From an uncultured Sphingomonadaceae bacterium (GTDB lineage: Bacteria; Pseudomonadota; Alphaproteobacteria; Sphingomonadales; Sphingomonadaceae): DNA of 64,000 nucleotides. Below are positions 27,647 to 36,852 of the stretch, piece after piece (positions within the stretch are counted from its first letter, which is position 1; each line of letters begins with the position of its first letter). The notes under the pieces are model-generated. The model did no database searches, had not been told where the DNA came from, and saw only the letters and a list, made by a program, of their open reading frames with translations. The stretch lies in NCBI GenBank assembly GCA_947499975.1, contig CANMQE010000003.1, positions 186,001 to 250,000 of the forward strand, written 5' to 3'. Both the position numbers and the translations under genes were made by a program.

Positions 27647-27719
27647 GGGCGATTTTCCGGCACGTTTCCGCGCCCTGCCCGTTGGTATCACTCAACATCA
27701 ATTGCAGGAGAGCAAAGCT

Positions 27720-28127
27720 ATGAAAGTCCCGCACAAGGCCCATGTCGCACTCGTGGATGGGGAGCGATTCGTGCTGTTGCGCAATGATGGACAGATCTTC
27801 GAACCGAAGCTTTCGAAGGTCGCCGAACCCGATCTGGAAGCGACGAATTTCAGCGCGGGCGTGAAGCATCAGGATGATGCCGGCCAGATGGCGGGTAATA
27901 CCGATCTGAACGAACTGGCGCATGCCGCCGCCGCCACCGAATGGCTGAATGCCAAGGCGATTGCCGGCGAGTTCGACGAGTTGATGGTCGTCGCCGATCC
28001 CAAGACGCTGGGCGAGATGCGCCGCCACTATCACGTGGAGCTGGAAAAGCGGCTGGTGGGTGAAGTGGACAAGGCCCTGACGCATGAGCCGCTGGAAAAG
28101 ATCGGGAAGGTTCTGGCCAACGCCTGA
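27720..28127 (+). CDS. host-attachment-family (PF10116-type) protein
   Basis: 135 residues starting MKVPHKAHVALVDGERFVLL after a GCAGGAG site. The DLEATNFSAG, DELAHAAAATEWLN-like, FDELMVVADPKTLGEMR and HYHVELEKRLVGEVDKALT pattern matches proteins named for a role in attachment to host cells, an archaeal-eRF1-like fold. The original name comes from a single plant-associated system, and in free-living bacteria the role is unknown. No signal peptide; cytoplasmic. Confidence 0.78.
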   Translation: MKVPHKAHVALVDGERFVLLRNDGQIFEPKLSKVAEPDLEATNFSAGVKHQDDAGQMAGNTDLNELAHAAAATEWLNAKAIAGEFDELMVVADPKTLGEMRRHYHVELEKRLVGEVDKALTHEPLEKIGKVLANA

Positions 28128-28180
28128 TCTGGGCAAAATCCCCCTGAAAAGCGCGAGTTCAACTCGCACTGTCGCCATTT

Positions 28181-28214
28181 CCGCGCGATTCGTCGCGCGG
28201 AGTGGCGTTTCGTA
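28181..28214 (+). terminator. possible terminator or hairpin
   Basis: Perfect 8-bp stem (28181-28188 with 28193-28200) closed by TTCG, then AGTGGCGTTTCG. The stem is strong but the T-tract is poor. A second short perfect hairpin lies just upstream at about 28152-28167. Confidence 0.4.
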
Positions 28215-28244
28215 TTGCGATTAAGGATTTGCTAAGCACGATTC

Positions 28245-29327
28245 ATGCAATCTCGCATTATGGATAGAACGGTGATTGCACGAACTATTGCTTCGATCGC
28301 ACTCATGCTGGCCCCGCTGGCAGGTGCACAGGCCCACGCACAGGATCTCGAATCGGCATTTGATAATGCCTTCGGCACCGAAGTGCGGGAACCTCCGGAA
28401 ATCATCGCAGAACCCAGCACTCCGCTGGAATTGCAGATCGCGCGCGTTGCCGATGGCAGCGACGGACGCATCGGCGTTGCCGCGATCGACCTCACCAGCG
28501 GCGAGGAAGTTTCGGTGCTGGGAGATCAGCTGTTTCCGATGGCCAGCACCAGCAAGATCGCCATTGCCGCCACCTTCCTCGAAGGGGTGGACCAGGGCCG
28601 GTGGAGCCTGTCGAGCGAATTTCCCCTGATGTGGGCCGTGCGTTCGCCGCGCTTCTCCACCCGCGTTGCGCCGGTGCGCGCTGGCGAGCACATGTCGGCC
28701 TATCGCCTGATCGATCTGATGATCACGCGCAGTTCCAATCCTGCAACCGACGCCCTGCTGGCAGCCGTGGGCGGCCCTTCCGCCGTTAATGACTGGGCAC
28801 GCCGCGCAGGCCTGAAGGATTTCAGCCTGGACCGCGACATCGCGACGCTGGTGCGCGACGATGGCGAGTTTGATCCCACCTATCACATCGATCCGCGAGA
28901 CAGCGCCACCCCGCAGACCATGGTTCGCATGCTTGCAGGCATCTACCAGGGCGAATGGCTCAGCCCGGAAAGCCGTGCAGTTATTCTGGAGGCGATGGAA
29001 CGCTGCCGGACCGGCCGCCGCCGCATCCCCGCCATGATCCCGGCCGAAGCCACGGTAGCGCACAAGACCGGAACGCTGAACCGGATGGCCGGTGATATCG
29101 GGATCGTCGAAATGCCCAACGGCCGCGTTATCGCACTCGCCATCTATGTTACCGGCCAGAGCCGCTCGCAGGCGGATGAGAACGCCAACAAGAGCGAGGC
29201 GCGCAGGCGCCGCGATGCGCGCATCGCGTCCATCGCAAGGGCGGTATACGATGGCTTTGCCGAGCGGGCCGCATCGCGCCGCTTCGTGAATGCCCAGCAC
29301 GAGACACCGGCAGCGTCCGTCCAGTAA
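28245..29327 (+). CDS. beta-lactamase-fold serine hydrolase (class A-like)
   Basis: 360 residues with a signal peptide ending near AHAQ (about 33). The active-site set of the penicillin-recognising fold is present: STSK (Ser101, Lys104), SSN (163-165, position of SDN) and KTG (274-276). The region that would carry the class A deacylating glutamate reads LDRDIATLVRDDG...IDPRDSATP and has no obvious Glu166 equivalent, with about a dozen extra residues. It may therefore be a penicillin-binding peptidase or a slow lactamase. Start uncertain between 28245 and 28260. Periplasmic. Confidence 0.82.
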   Translation: MQSRIMDRTVIARTIASIALMLAPLAGAQAHAQDLESAFDNAFGTEVREPPEIIAEPSTPLELQIARVADGSDGRIGVAAIDLTSGEEVSVLGDQLFPMASTSKIAIAATFLEGVDQGRWSLSSEFPLMWAVRSPRFSTRVAPVRAGEHMSAYRLIDLMITRSSNPATDALLAAVGGPSAVNDWARRAGLKDFSLDRDIATLVRDDGEFDPTYHIDPRDSATPQTMVRMLAGIYQGEWLSPESRAVILEAMERCRTGRRRIPAMIPAEATVAHKTGTLNRMAGDIGIVEMPNGRVIALAIYVTGQSRSQADENANKSEARRRRDARIASIARAVYDGFAERAASRRFVNAQHETPAASVQ

Positions 29328-29366
29328 TCCACCCGCGGTAGGTTCTGCCGCATTGCAGATACGAAA

Positions 29367-29400
29367 AAGGGCGCGACCATCGCTGGTCGCGCCCTTGTTC
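29367..29400. terminator. bidirectional terminator
   Basis: Perfect 11-bp stem (29369-29379 with 29384-29394). AAAAA precedes it and TTGTTCTTT follows, so it can end transcripts from both the beta-lactamase-fold gene (plus) and the acidic lipoprotein gene (minus). Confidence 0.85.
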
Positions 29401-29425
29401 TTTCAACCCGTAGGTTGCTGACCGA

Positions 29426-29689
29426 TTACTCGGCTTCGTTAGCTTCGGCTTCCATTTCGGCGCCGGCTTCCTGCATTTCCTGGCCAGCTTCGGCCATGCC
29501 TTCTTCCATTTCCATTTCAGCTTCGGCGGTCGCGTCTTCAGCAGCGTCGCCCATGGCTTCCATGTTGGCTTCGGTGTCGGCAGCGGCGCTGTCGGCAGTT
29601 GCTTCAGCAGCGTCTTCGGTGCCTTCCGAGCAAGCGGCCAGAGCGAGGGCGCCAGCAGCTGCGGCAGCGACGAGAGTGATCTTACGCAT
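29426..29689 (-). CDS. small acidic Ala/Glu-rich lipoprotein
   Basis: 87 residues: signal MRKITLVAAAAAGALALAAC with lipobox LAAC, then a highly acidic Ala/Glu/Met repeat region, probably a long helix. The frame extends to a GTG at 29731, but ATG 29689 gives a clean signal peptide. Same design as the gene at 16236-16478 (similar KKIMLV/RKITLV start). Unknown function; abundant small lipoproteins of this kind could link or space envelope layers (speculation). Confidence 0.7.
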   Translation of the reverse strand: MRKITLVAAAAAGALALAACSEGTEDAAEATADSAAADTEANMEAMGDAAEDATAEAEMEMEEGMAEAGQEMQEAGAEMEAEANEAE

Positions 29690-29895
29690 AGGTACAAATC
29701 CCTTGAATTGCATAGTTTCTGGGATTGGCACCTGCCGCTCCCGGAACCGGTTTTCTCACCAGCTCTGTTGCCCAAATAAGGCCGCAATTGGGCATGCGCA
29801 AGGGAAATGTGGCGATAATGCGGCGAACTGAGGGCGAGAATAAGGCGGCGTCATTGGTGCTTACAGCCGCGATTGACCCGTGCTAACGCCCGCAA

Positions 29896-32733
29896 ATGGC
29901 CGAAAAACAGCATCTCTACCTGGTCGATGGTTCGGCCTATATCTTCCGCGCTTACCACCGTCTCCCCCCCCTGACGAACCCGGAGGGGACGCCGGTTGGT
30001 GCCGTGTATGGCTACACCACCATGCTGTGGAAGCTGGCGGAGGATCTGGACAAGGCCGTGGGCCCCACGCATCTCGCCGTCATACTCGACAAGTCGAGCC
30101 ATAGCTTCCGCAACGAGATCTACAGCGAATACAAGGCCAATCGCCCCGATCCGCCCGAAGACCTTGTGCCGCAATTCCCGCTGATCCGCGATGCAACCCG
30201 CGCCTTCAGCCTGCCCTGTATCGAGGAACCGGACGTGGAGGCGGACGACATGATCGCCACCTATGCGCGCGCCGCGCAGCGCCAGGGATGGGACGTCACC
30301 ATCGTTTCCAGCGACAAGGACCTGATGCAGCTTGTCGGCGAGGTCGACGGCGCAAAGATCGACATGCTCGACACGATGAAGAACGCGCGCATCTATATCG
30401 AGGAGGTCGAGGAAAAGTTTGGCGTGCCGCCCGAAAAGGTGGGCGATGTCCTCGCGCTGATGGGCGATTCGGTCGACAATATTCCCGGCATCTTCGGTGT
30501 CGGCCCGAAAACCGCGAGCAAGCTGATTGCCGAGCACGGCGATCTCATCGCGGCCCTCGATTCGGCGGAAGGCATGAAGAAGTCCAAGCTGAAAGAGCGG
30601 CTGATAGAGCATCGCGCCGATGCCGAGCTTTCGCGCGTGCTGGTGACGCTGAAGGAAGATTGCGAACTTCCCGAGCCGCTGGATGATTTCAAGCTGGACG
30701 GCGTTCCGCCCGAACCGCTGGCGAAGTTCCTCGAGACGCACGGCTTCTCCAGCCTGCTGCGCCGCTTGGACGCGGGCACTGGCAGCCCCGGCCGCGAAAC
30801 CGATCTCAACCCGGCAAAGCAGGATACGAAAGGCGCTGATGCTGCGCCGGACGGCAACACCCAGCCGCTGCCCGATTGGCCCGCCGTCGATCGCTCAGCT
30901 TACGAATGCGTGCAGACGCTGGACCGGCTGGAGCACTGGGTGGAACGCGCCTTTGCCGCACGGCTGGTGGCGGTGGACACCGAAACCAGCGCGCTGGATG
31001 CCATGCAGTGCGATCTGGTGGGTTTCAGTCTTGCGCTCGGCCCCAACGATGCCTGCTACGTTCCGCTGGCGCATGGCGGCAGCGACATGTTCGACGAGAA
31101 ACCGCAGCAGGTGGATCGCGCCGCCGCGCTGGCCGCGATCAAGCCGCTGCTGGAAAGCGATGCCGTGATGAAGATCGGCCAGAACGTGAAATACGACATC
31201 AACGTGCTGAAACGCTGCGCCGGGATCGACCTGGCACCGGTGCACGACACCATGATCATCAGCTTCGACATGGATGCAGGCCGCGACGAGGCAGGCATTG
31301 GTGGCGGGCACGGGATGGACGAGCTGGCGGAGCGTCACCTTGGCCACACCTGCCTGAAGTTCAAGGACATCTGCGGCACCGGCAAGAAGGCGATACCCTT
31401 TGGCGAGGTGCCGCTGGACAAGGCGACCGAATATGCGGCCGAGGATGCCGATGTCACCTGGCGGCTCTACCAGCACCTGCACCGCCGCCTGCCTATCGAG
31501 GGGGCAGCGCGCATCTACGAGCGGGTCGATCGCCCGCTGATCCCCGTTGTCGCCGCGATGGAGCGCGAAGGTATCAGGGTAGACCGTGCCGCACTGTCGC
31601 GTCTGTCGGAACAATTCGCCGAGACCACGGCCCGCATCGAAAAGGAAATCCACGCCGAGGCGGGCGAGGAATTCACCATCGGCAGCCCGAAGCAACTGGG
31701 AGAAGTGCTGTTCGACAAGATGGGCTACAAGGGTGGCCGCAAGGGCAAGAGCGGACAGTATTCGACCGATCAGGCCGTGCTGGAAAAACTGAGCGCGGCG
31801 GGCGCAACCATCGCCAACAAGGTGCTGGAATATCGCCAGCTCTCGAAGCTGAAATCGACCTATACCGACGCCTTGCAGGAAGCAATCAATCCGCAAACCA
31901 GCCGGGTTCACACGTCCTATTCGCTGGTGGGCGCGCAGACCGGGCGGCTATCCTCCACCGATCCCAATTTGCAGAACATTCCCATCCGCACGGAGATCGG
32001 GCGAGAAATCCGCAAGGCCTTCGTGCCGGAAGATGGCAACATCCTGCTGGCCGCCGACTATTCGCAGATCGAGCTGCGGCTGGCCGCGCACATGGCCGAC
32101 GTGCCCGAACTGAAGGAAGCCTTCGCGCAGGGCGAGGACATTCATGCCCGCACGGCAAAGGAAATGTACGGCGAGGTGGACCGCGATACGCGTGCCCGCG
32201 CCAAGACCATCAACTTCGCCATCCTCTATGGCATCAGCCGCTGGGGCCTTGCGGGCCGCCTGGGCGTGGAACCGGACGAGGCACAGGAGGTGATCGACAC
32301 CTATTTCAAACGCTTCCCCGGCATCCAGAACTACATGCACAAGACGCTGGAAAGCGTGCGGGCCAAGGGATATTCGGAAACGCTTTTTGGCCGCAAGACG
32401 TGGTTCCCCCGCATCAATTCCAAGAATCAGGCTGAGCGGCAGGGCAGCGAACGCGCGGCTATCAATGCACCGATCCAGGGCAGCAGCGCCGATATCATCA
32501 AGCGCGCGATGGCGCGGATGCTCCCCGCCCTCGCCGAAGCGGATCTGGCACATGTTCGAATGCTGCTGCAGGTGCATGACGAACTGGTGTTCGAACTGCC
32601 CGAGGGCGACGTGGAGGCTGCATCGCCGGTAATCGAGCGGGTGATGGCAGAGGCAGCCTTGCCCGCGGTGGAATTGAGCGTGCCGCTGGGCATCGAGATC
32701 GGCACCGGGCAAAGCTGGGACGCGGCGCACTGA
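29896..32733 (+). CDS. polA: DNA polymerase I
   Basis: 945 residues with all three domains. The 5'-3' exonuclease spans 1 to about 290 (VDGSAYIFRAYH, SSDKDLMQL, GDSVDNIPG). The 3'-5' exonuclease, with its first motif VDTETSALD intact, spans about 320-530. The polymerase has motif A ADYSQIELRLAAH, motif B RARAKTINFAILYG and motif C QVHDELVFE. It fills gaps in repair and removes RNA primers. Stand-alone gene, 39 bp before an MscS gene. Confidence 0.98.
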   Translation: MAEKQHLYLVDGSAYIFRAYHRLPPLTNPEGTPVGAVYGYTTMLWKLAEDLDKAVGPTHLAVILDKSSHSFRNEIYSEYKANRPDPPEDLVPQFPLIRDATRAFSLPCIEEPDVEADDMIATYARAAQRQGWDVTIVSSDKDLMQLVGEVDGAKIDMLDTMKNARIYIEEVEEKFGVPPEKVGDVLALMGDSVDNIPGIFGVGPKTASKLIAEHGDLIAALDSAEGMKKSKLKERLIEHRADAELSRVLVTLKEDCELPEPLDDFKLDGVPPEPLAKFLETHGFSSLLRRLDAGTGSPGRETDLNPAKQDTKGADAAPDGNTQPLPDWPAVDRSAYECVQTLDRLEHWVERAFAARLVAVDTETSALDAMQCDLVGFSLALGPNDACYVPLAHGGSDMFDEKPQQVDRAAALAAIKPLLESDAVMKIGQNVKYDINVLKRCAGIDLAPVHDTMIISFDMDAGRDEAGIGGGHGMDELAERHLGHTCLKFKDICGTGKKAIPFGEVPLDKATEYAAEDADVTWRLYQHLHRRLPIEGAARIYERVDRPLIPVVAAMEREGIRVDRAALSRLSEQFAETTARIEKEIHAEAGEEFTIGSPKQLGEVLFDKMGYKGGRKGKSGQYSTDQAVLEKLSAAGATIANKVLEYRQLSKLKSTYTDALQEAINPQTSRVHTSYSLVGAQTGRLSSTDPNLQNIPIRTEIGREIRKAFVPEDGNILLAADYSQIELRLAAHMADVPELKEAFAQGEDIHARTAKEMYGEVDRDTRARAKTINFAILYGISRWGLAGRLGVEPDEAQEVIDTYFKRFPGIQNYMHKTLESVRAKGYSETLFGRKTWFPRINSKNQAERQGSERAAINAPIQGSSADIIKRAMARMLPALAEADLAHVRMLLQVHDELVFELPEGDVEAASPVIERVMAEAALPAVELSVPLGIEIGTGQSWDAAH

Positions 32734-32772
32734 TCTTGCCCCACCGCCAACGCAGCTTTACGGCGATGCGCG

Positions 32773-33879
32773 ATGGATAACTGGCTTACAGGCGTGCGCG
32801 ACTTCGTGCCCGATCCGCTGGAAGTGTGGCTGGTGGCTGCGCTGGCGGCCCTTATCGGCGTGGCCCTTGCCCTGCTGGTGCACCGCATCCTTTTCGGCAT
32901 CCTGCGCAAGGTGGCGAGCGCCAGCGACAGCACGGCGGATAACGTGGTGGTGCGCCACCTCGCCCGGCCCAGCAAATGGGCCATGGTGGCGCTGGGCATC
33001 GTGCTGGCCGCGCGCGAGGTGCCAGTGCTGGAAAGCGTGTGGGAAAAAGTCGCCGGTTTCGTGATGCCCGCGCTGATCGGCTGGATCGCCCTTGCCATCA
33101 TGCGCGCGCTGGTGGCGGCGATGGAATTGCGCGCCGACATCACCACAGAAGACAATCTGCAGGCGCGCCGCCGCCGCACGCGTCTCACCATCTTCAGCCG
33201 CATAGGCACATTCATCATCGTGTTCGTGACTATCGGCCTCATGCTGCTGTCGATCCCCGGCGTGCGCGATATCGGGGTGACGCTGATGGCATCGGCGGGT
33301 CTTGCCGCGCTGGCCGTGGGCGCCGCCGCGCAGCCCGCGCTGAAGGCGCTGATCGGCGGGCTGCAGATGGCCATTACGGAGCCGATCCGCATCGATGACG
33401 TGGTGATTATCGATGGCGAGTGGGGCAAGATCGAGGATATTCGCACCACTTACGTGATCGTGCGCATCTGGGACGAGCGGCGGCTGGTGGTGCCTGTGAA
33501 CAAGTTCCTGGAAGAGACTTTCCAGAACTGGACGCGCAAGGGATCCGAACTGCTCGGCACGGTGTTCCTGCATCTCGATCCGCTGGCCGAGGTGGAAAAA
33601 CTGCGCGCCGAATACGGGCGGTTGCTGCACGCGAACCCTCTGTGGGACAGGCGGGTGGAGGCTGTCCAGGTCACGGAGACCACGCTCGATTCAATGGAAC
33701 TGCGCCTTCTGATGAGCGCACGCAATGCGTCCGACGCGTTCGACCTGCGCTGCCAAATTCGCGAAGGCATGCTGGCCTTTATCCGGGAGAAGATGCCCGA
33801 AGCCATTGCCGTTCGCCGCGTCACCTCCGCGACAGAGGCGCTGTGGGAGGCGGGCGAAGCAGGCATGGATACGCAGTAG
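32773..33879 (+). CDS. mechanosensitive channel, MscS family
   Basis: 368 residues: three or more TM helices (about 17-45, 70-95, 135-180), then the pore helix LMASAGLAALAVGAAAQPALKALIGGLQMA and the beta domain (DDVVIIDGEWGKIEDI, TTYVIVRIWDERRLVVPVNKF). This opens under membrane tension during osmotic downshock. One of three MscS-type genes in the window; the other two are on the minus strand and not closely similar. Confidence 0.9.
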   Translation: MDNWLTGVRDFVPDPLEVWLVAALAALIGVALALLVHRILFGILRKVASASDSTADNVVVRHLARPSKWAMVALGIVLAAREVPVLESVWEKVAGFVMPALIGWIALAIMRALVAAMELRADITTEDNLQARRRRTRLTIFSRIGTFIIVFVTIGLMLLSIPGVRDIGVTLMASAGLAALAVGAAAQPALKALIGGLQMAITEPIRIDDVVIIDGEWGKIEDIRTTYVIVRIWDERRLVVPVNKFLEETFQNWTRKGSELLGTVFLHLDPLAEVEKLRAEYGRLLHANPLWDRRVEAVQVTETTLDSMELRLLMSARNASDAFDLRCQIREGMLAFIREKMPEAIAVRRVTSATEALWEAGEAGMDTQ

Positions 33880-33966
33880 CTCACTTCGGTCACGGTCGAA
33901 GCGCGGCCCGGCACGCAAGATGCATTGGTTGCGAATCTTCGGTTGCGGCTAGCGACCGACGGCGCG

Positions 33967-34042
33967 CGAACGCGCAGCCCGCAAGTGCCGCGTAGCAACG
34001 CGAAGCAATTAGCACCGAGGACGATCCGGCGGATGCCGGATC
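33967..34042. repeat. structured dispersed repeat, copy 1
   Basis: Non-coding region between the convergent mscS and CDC48-type genes. Blocks CGAACGCG (33967), GCGTAGC (33990), GAGGACG (34017) and a closing perfect hairpin GATCCGGC-GGAT-GCCGGATC (34023-34042). The same blocks recur in the same order at 57744-57856, with identical spacing from GCGTAGC to GAGGACG (27 bp) and the same GGAN hairpin loop. Looks like a repeat family rather than a gene-specific terminator. Confidence 0.5.
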
Positions 34043-34052
34043 AAGCCACAAC

Positions 34053-36359
34053 CTAATGCTTCGAATCGCGGGTGGATTCCACCATGCCTTCGGTGATGAA
34101 GCCGATGGGGTTCACCTCCAGCGCACGCTTCTTCAGTTCGCCCTTCATCTTCTTGTACTCGGCTTCCATCTTCGGCGTCACCGTGGGCCTGCTGTCTTCC
34201 AGCGCCTGGGTGAAATCGGCCTTCGTCACCTCGTCCGGCGATCCTTGTGAGCGGCGAATGGCGTTGAGGCCGGCGCGGCGCACGACATCCTCCAGGTCCG
34301 CCCCAGTGAAACGCTCGGTCTCCTTGGCGATGAAGGACAGGTCGACGTCCGATGCCAGCGGCATGGCAGAGGTGTGGATGCCGAGGATATGTTCGCGGCC
34401 CTTTTGATCGGGCGCGCCGACATACACCAGCTCGTCAAAACGGCCGGGGCGCAGCAGGGCGGGGTCCACCAGCGTAGGCCGGTTCGTCGCGCCGATCACC
34501 ACGATGGAGGACATTTCCTCCATCCCGTCCATTTCCGCCAGAATGGTGTTCACCACGCGCGCCGTCACCTGCGGCTCGTTGGCGGAGGATCCGCGTGCGG
34601 GCACCAGGCTGTCGATCTCGTCGATGAAGATGACGCAGGGGGCCACCGCGCGGGCACGCGCGAACATCTTTGCAATCTGCTGCTCGCTCTCGCCATACCA
34701 TTTGCTGAGCAGATCGCTGCTCTTGATGGAGATGAAGTTGGCCTCTGCCTCCTTCGCCACGGCCTTTGCCAGCAGGGTCTTGCCGGTGCCGGGAGGGCCA
34801 TAGAGCAGGAAGCCCTTGGCCGGACGGATGCCCAGCCTGTCAAACGCGCGCGGGTTCTTCAGCGGCAGTTCGACGCCTTCCTTCAGCATCTCTGCCGCAT
34901 CGTCCAGCCCGCCGATATCGTCCCAGCCCACGGTTGGCGCCTGCACCATCACCTCGCGCATGGCGCTGGGCTGCACACGCTTCAGCGCTTCGCGGAAATC
35001 GTTCTTCTCGACGCAAAGTTCCTCCAGCACTTCGGCCGGGATTTCGCGCGCGTCGAGGTCCAGTCTGGGCATAATGCGGCGCACCGCCTCGATCGCGGCC
35101 TCGCGTGCAAGAGCGGCGATATCCGCGCCGACGAAGCCGTGGGTGGAGCGCGACAGTTCCTTCAGATCCACCCCTTCGCCCAGCGGCATACCGCGGGTGT
35201 GGATGGCAAGGATTTCGCGGCGGCCGCTCTCGTCCGGCACGCCGATCACGATTTCGCGGTCGAAACGGCCGGGGCGGCGCAAGGCCTCGTCAATGGCGTC
35301 GGGCCGGTTGGTGGCGGCGATCACGACCAAATTGGCGCGCGCCTGCAAGCCGTCCATCAGGGTAAGGAGCTGGGCGACGAGGCGCTTTTCCGCCTCGCCC
35401 TGCACCCGCTCACGCTTGGGCGCGATGGAATCGACCTCGTCGATGAAGACGATGGCAGGCTGGCTGCGCTCGGCTTCCTCGAACACTTCACGCAGGCGCT
35501 TTTCCGATTCGCCATAGGCGCTGCCCATGATCTCCGGGCCATTGATGGTGAAAAACTGCGCATCCGATTCGTTGGCTACCGCCTGTGCAAGGCGGGTCTT
35601 GCCGGTTCCCGGCGGGCCGTGCAGCAACACGCCCTTGGGCGGATCGACGCCGAGGCGGGTGAAAAGCTCGGGATAGCGCAGCGGCAGTTCCACCATTTCG
35701 CGAAGCGCGGTGATGGTGTCTTCCATACCGCCCACGTCGTCGTAGTTGATCATGCCGCGGGCATCGCGCGGCTCCTCGAACTCGGTGCGCAGTTCGACTT
35801 CGGTATTCTCGTCGATATGCACGAATCCCTTGGGACTGGTGGCCACCACCTGAAGGCGGATCTGCGTAAGGGCATAGGCCGGCGCATTGAACATGCGGCG
35901 CACCTCGGGCGGTACGTTCTGCACCGGCTGCTGCCCGTGCGTCGCCACCAGGTCACCGGCGGTCAGCGGCTGCTTGAAGAACACGCGCTTCAGCGCCTCG
36001 CTAGGGCCGTGCAGGCGCATCTCGCGACGCGCGGGCGCGAACACCACGCGGGTGGCGGGCTTTGTTTCCGCGCGGCGCACGATCACGTGCTCGCCAGATG
36101 CGGTTTCGGCATTGCCGCGTTGCAGGCCATCAAGCCGGATGACTTCCAGCGCTTCGTCCTCGTCATAGGCGGGAACGGCAAGAGCGACGGTGCTGCGCTT
36201 GCCCTCGATCTCCACGGGGTCGCCTTCGGTAATGCCCAGCTTCTGAAAGGCGGAACGCGGCATGCGCACGACGCCCCGGCCCGACTCTTCCTGACGGGCG
36301 GCTGCAACCTGCAACCTTGCCGTGCCATCTTCCACCTTCGCTGCATCTGCCTCGGCCAT
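34053..36359 (-). CDS. CDC48/VCP-type double AAA+ ATPase
   Basis: 768 residues. An N-terminal CDC48-N double-psi barrel (about 10-190: [30 protein letters not shown]) is followed by two AAA modules, each with Walker A GPPGTGKT, Walker B ([12 protein letters not shown] and [12 protein letters not shown]) and arginine-containing second regions of homology. This is the archaeal VAT/eukaryotic p97 plan, found in some bacteria, where it unfolds protein substrates. ATG 36359 is the first consistent with the N-domain; the frame runs open to 36674. No adaptor gene is nearby. Confidence 0.93.
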   Translation of the reverse strand: MAEADAAKVEDGTARLQVAAARQEESGRGVVRMPRSAFQKLGITEGDPVEIEGKRSTVALAVPAYDEDEALEVIRLDGLQRGNAETASGEHVIVRRAETKPATRVVFAPARREMRLHGPSEALKRVFFKQPLTAGDLVATHGQQPVQNVPPEVRRMFNAPAYALTQIRLQVVATSPKGFVHIDENTEVELRTEFEEPRDARGMINYDDVGGMEDTITALREMVELPLRYPELFTRLGVDPPKGVLLHGPPGTGKTRLAQAVANESDAQFFTINGPEIMGSAYGESEKRLREVFEEAERSQPAIVFIDEVDSIAPKRERVQGEAEKRLVAQLLTLMDGLQARANLVVIAATNRPDAIDEALRRPGRFDREIVIGVPDESGRREILAIHTRGMPLGEGVDLKELSRSTHGFVGADIAALAREAAIEAVRRIMPRLDLDAREIPAEVLEELCVEKNDFREALKRVQPSAMREVMVQAPTVGWDDIGGLDDAAEMLKEGVELPLKNPRAFDRLGIRPAKGFLLYGPPGTGKTLLAKAVAKEAEANFISIKSSDLLSKWYGESEQQIAKMFARARAVAPCVIFIDEIDSLVPARGSSANEPQVTARVVNTILAEMDGMEEMSSIVVIGATNRPTLVDPALLRPGRFDELVYVGAPDQKGREHILGIHTSAMPLASDVDLSFIAKETERFTGADLEDVVRRAGLNAIRRSQGSPDEVTKADFTQALEDSRPTVTPKMEAEYKKMKGELKKRALEVNPIGFITEGMVESTRDSKH

Positions 36360-36522
36360 GCGTGCTCCTGTCCTCTTCGGATATCTCTGTGCCAGCGGAG
36401 GTAGGAACCGCCCGCCTTCATTGCAAACCGGCCAGCCGATGAATCGTGCCGGAAGGTTTACCCCTTCGGAGGGCGAAACAGGCTGCCGGACGCCTGCCGG
36501 ACGCCTGGCGGAACTCCGGGCA

Positions 36523-36554
36523 GAAAAAAGGCCCGGTCGTTGCCGACCGGGCCT
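36523..36554 (-). terminator. rho-independent terminator on the minus strand, possible sRNA end
   Basis: Perfect 11-bp stem (36529-36539 with 36544-36554) with a four-base loop; read on the minus strand it is followed by TTTTTTCTG. It does not sit after any annotated minus-strand gene, so it either ends a small RNA starting near 36690 or attenuates transcription entering the CDC48-type gene. Confidence 0.7.
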
Positions 36555-36723
36555 GGAAGTTTTGGGAGAGGATGCCTGAAAAGGCACGAACAGATATGCT
36601 TGGATCGGCCCCATCTCGCAAGTGCGAAAAGAACATGACGTGTTGCATCTCACGCAACATAACTCCTTCTTCACCGTAAATCAGCTATTTGCAGGCTTAC
36701 ACTGCTGTCAGGATGGTGAGAAA

Positions 36724-36739
36724 ATGAATGGGTATTCAT
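36724..36739. promoter_or_regulatory. palindrome upstream of scoAB
   Basis: ATGAAT-GGGT-ATTCAT, a perfect 6-bp inverted repeat followed by GTTTTTT. It lies 113 bp before scoA. Size and symmetry suit a TetR/GntR-type operator; the T-run also allows a weak terminator. Confidence 0.4.
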
Positions 36740-36852
36740 GTTTTTTCGGCAAGCTATTGTGCGGTGCATGGCTGGAACGCTAGATGACAGCACCGGCGCG
36801 GCGCTTTAATGCGGCCCGCACGCCCATACGATACCAAGCCAAGGAAGCCGTA

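Larger units (their letters stand above)
36360..36852. other. 493-bp non-coding stretch
   Basis: Between the CDC48-type gene and scoA. No convincing coding frame. It holds a strong minus-strand terminator (36523-36554), an AATGAATGGGTATTCATG palindrome (about 36722-36740) and an AAGGAG-plus-ATG pair on the minus strand near 36660-36670 whose frame runs through the terminator. Candidate home of a small minus-strand RNA. Confidence 0.5.

Noticed and set aside
34374..36404. 676-codon plus-strand frame
   Set aside because: Antisense of the CDC48-type ATPase; no recognisable protein features.
36418..36660. 80-codon minus-strand gene with AAGGAG
   Set aside because: The spacing from AAGGAG to ATG is about 2 bp and the frame runs through a strong terminator, so RNA-only function is more likely.
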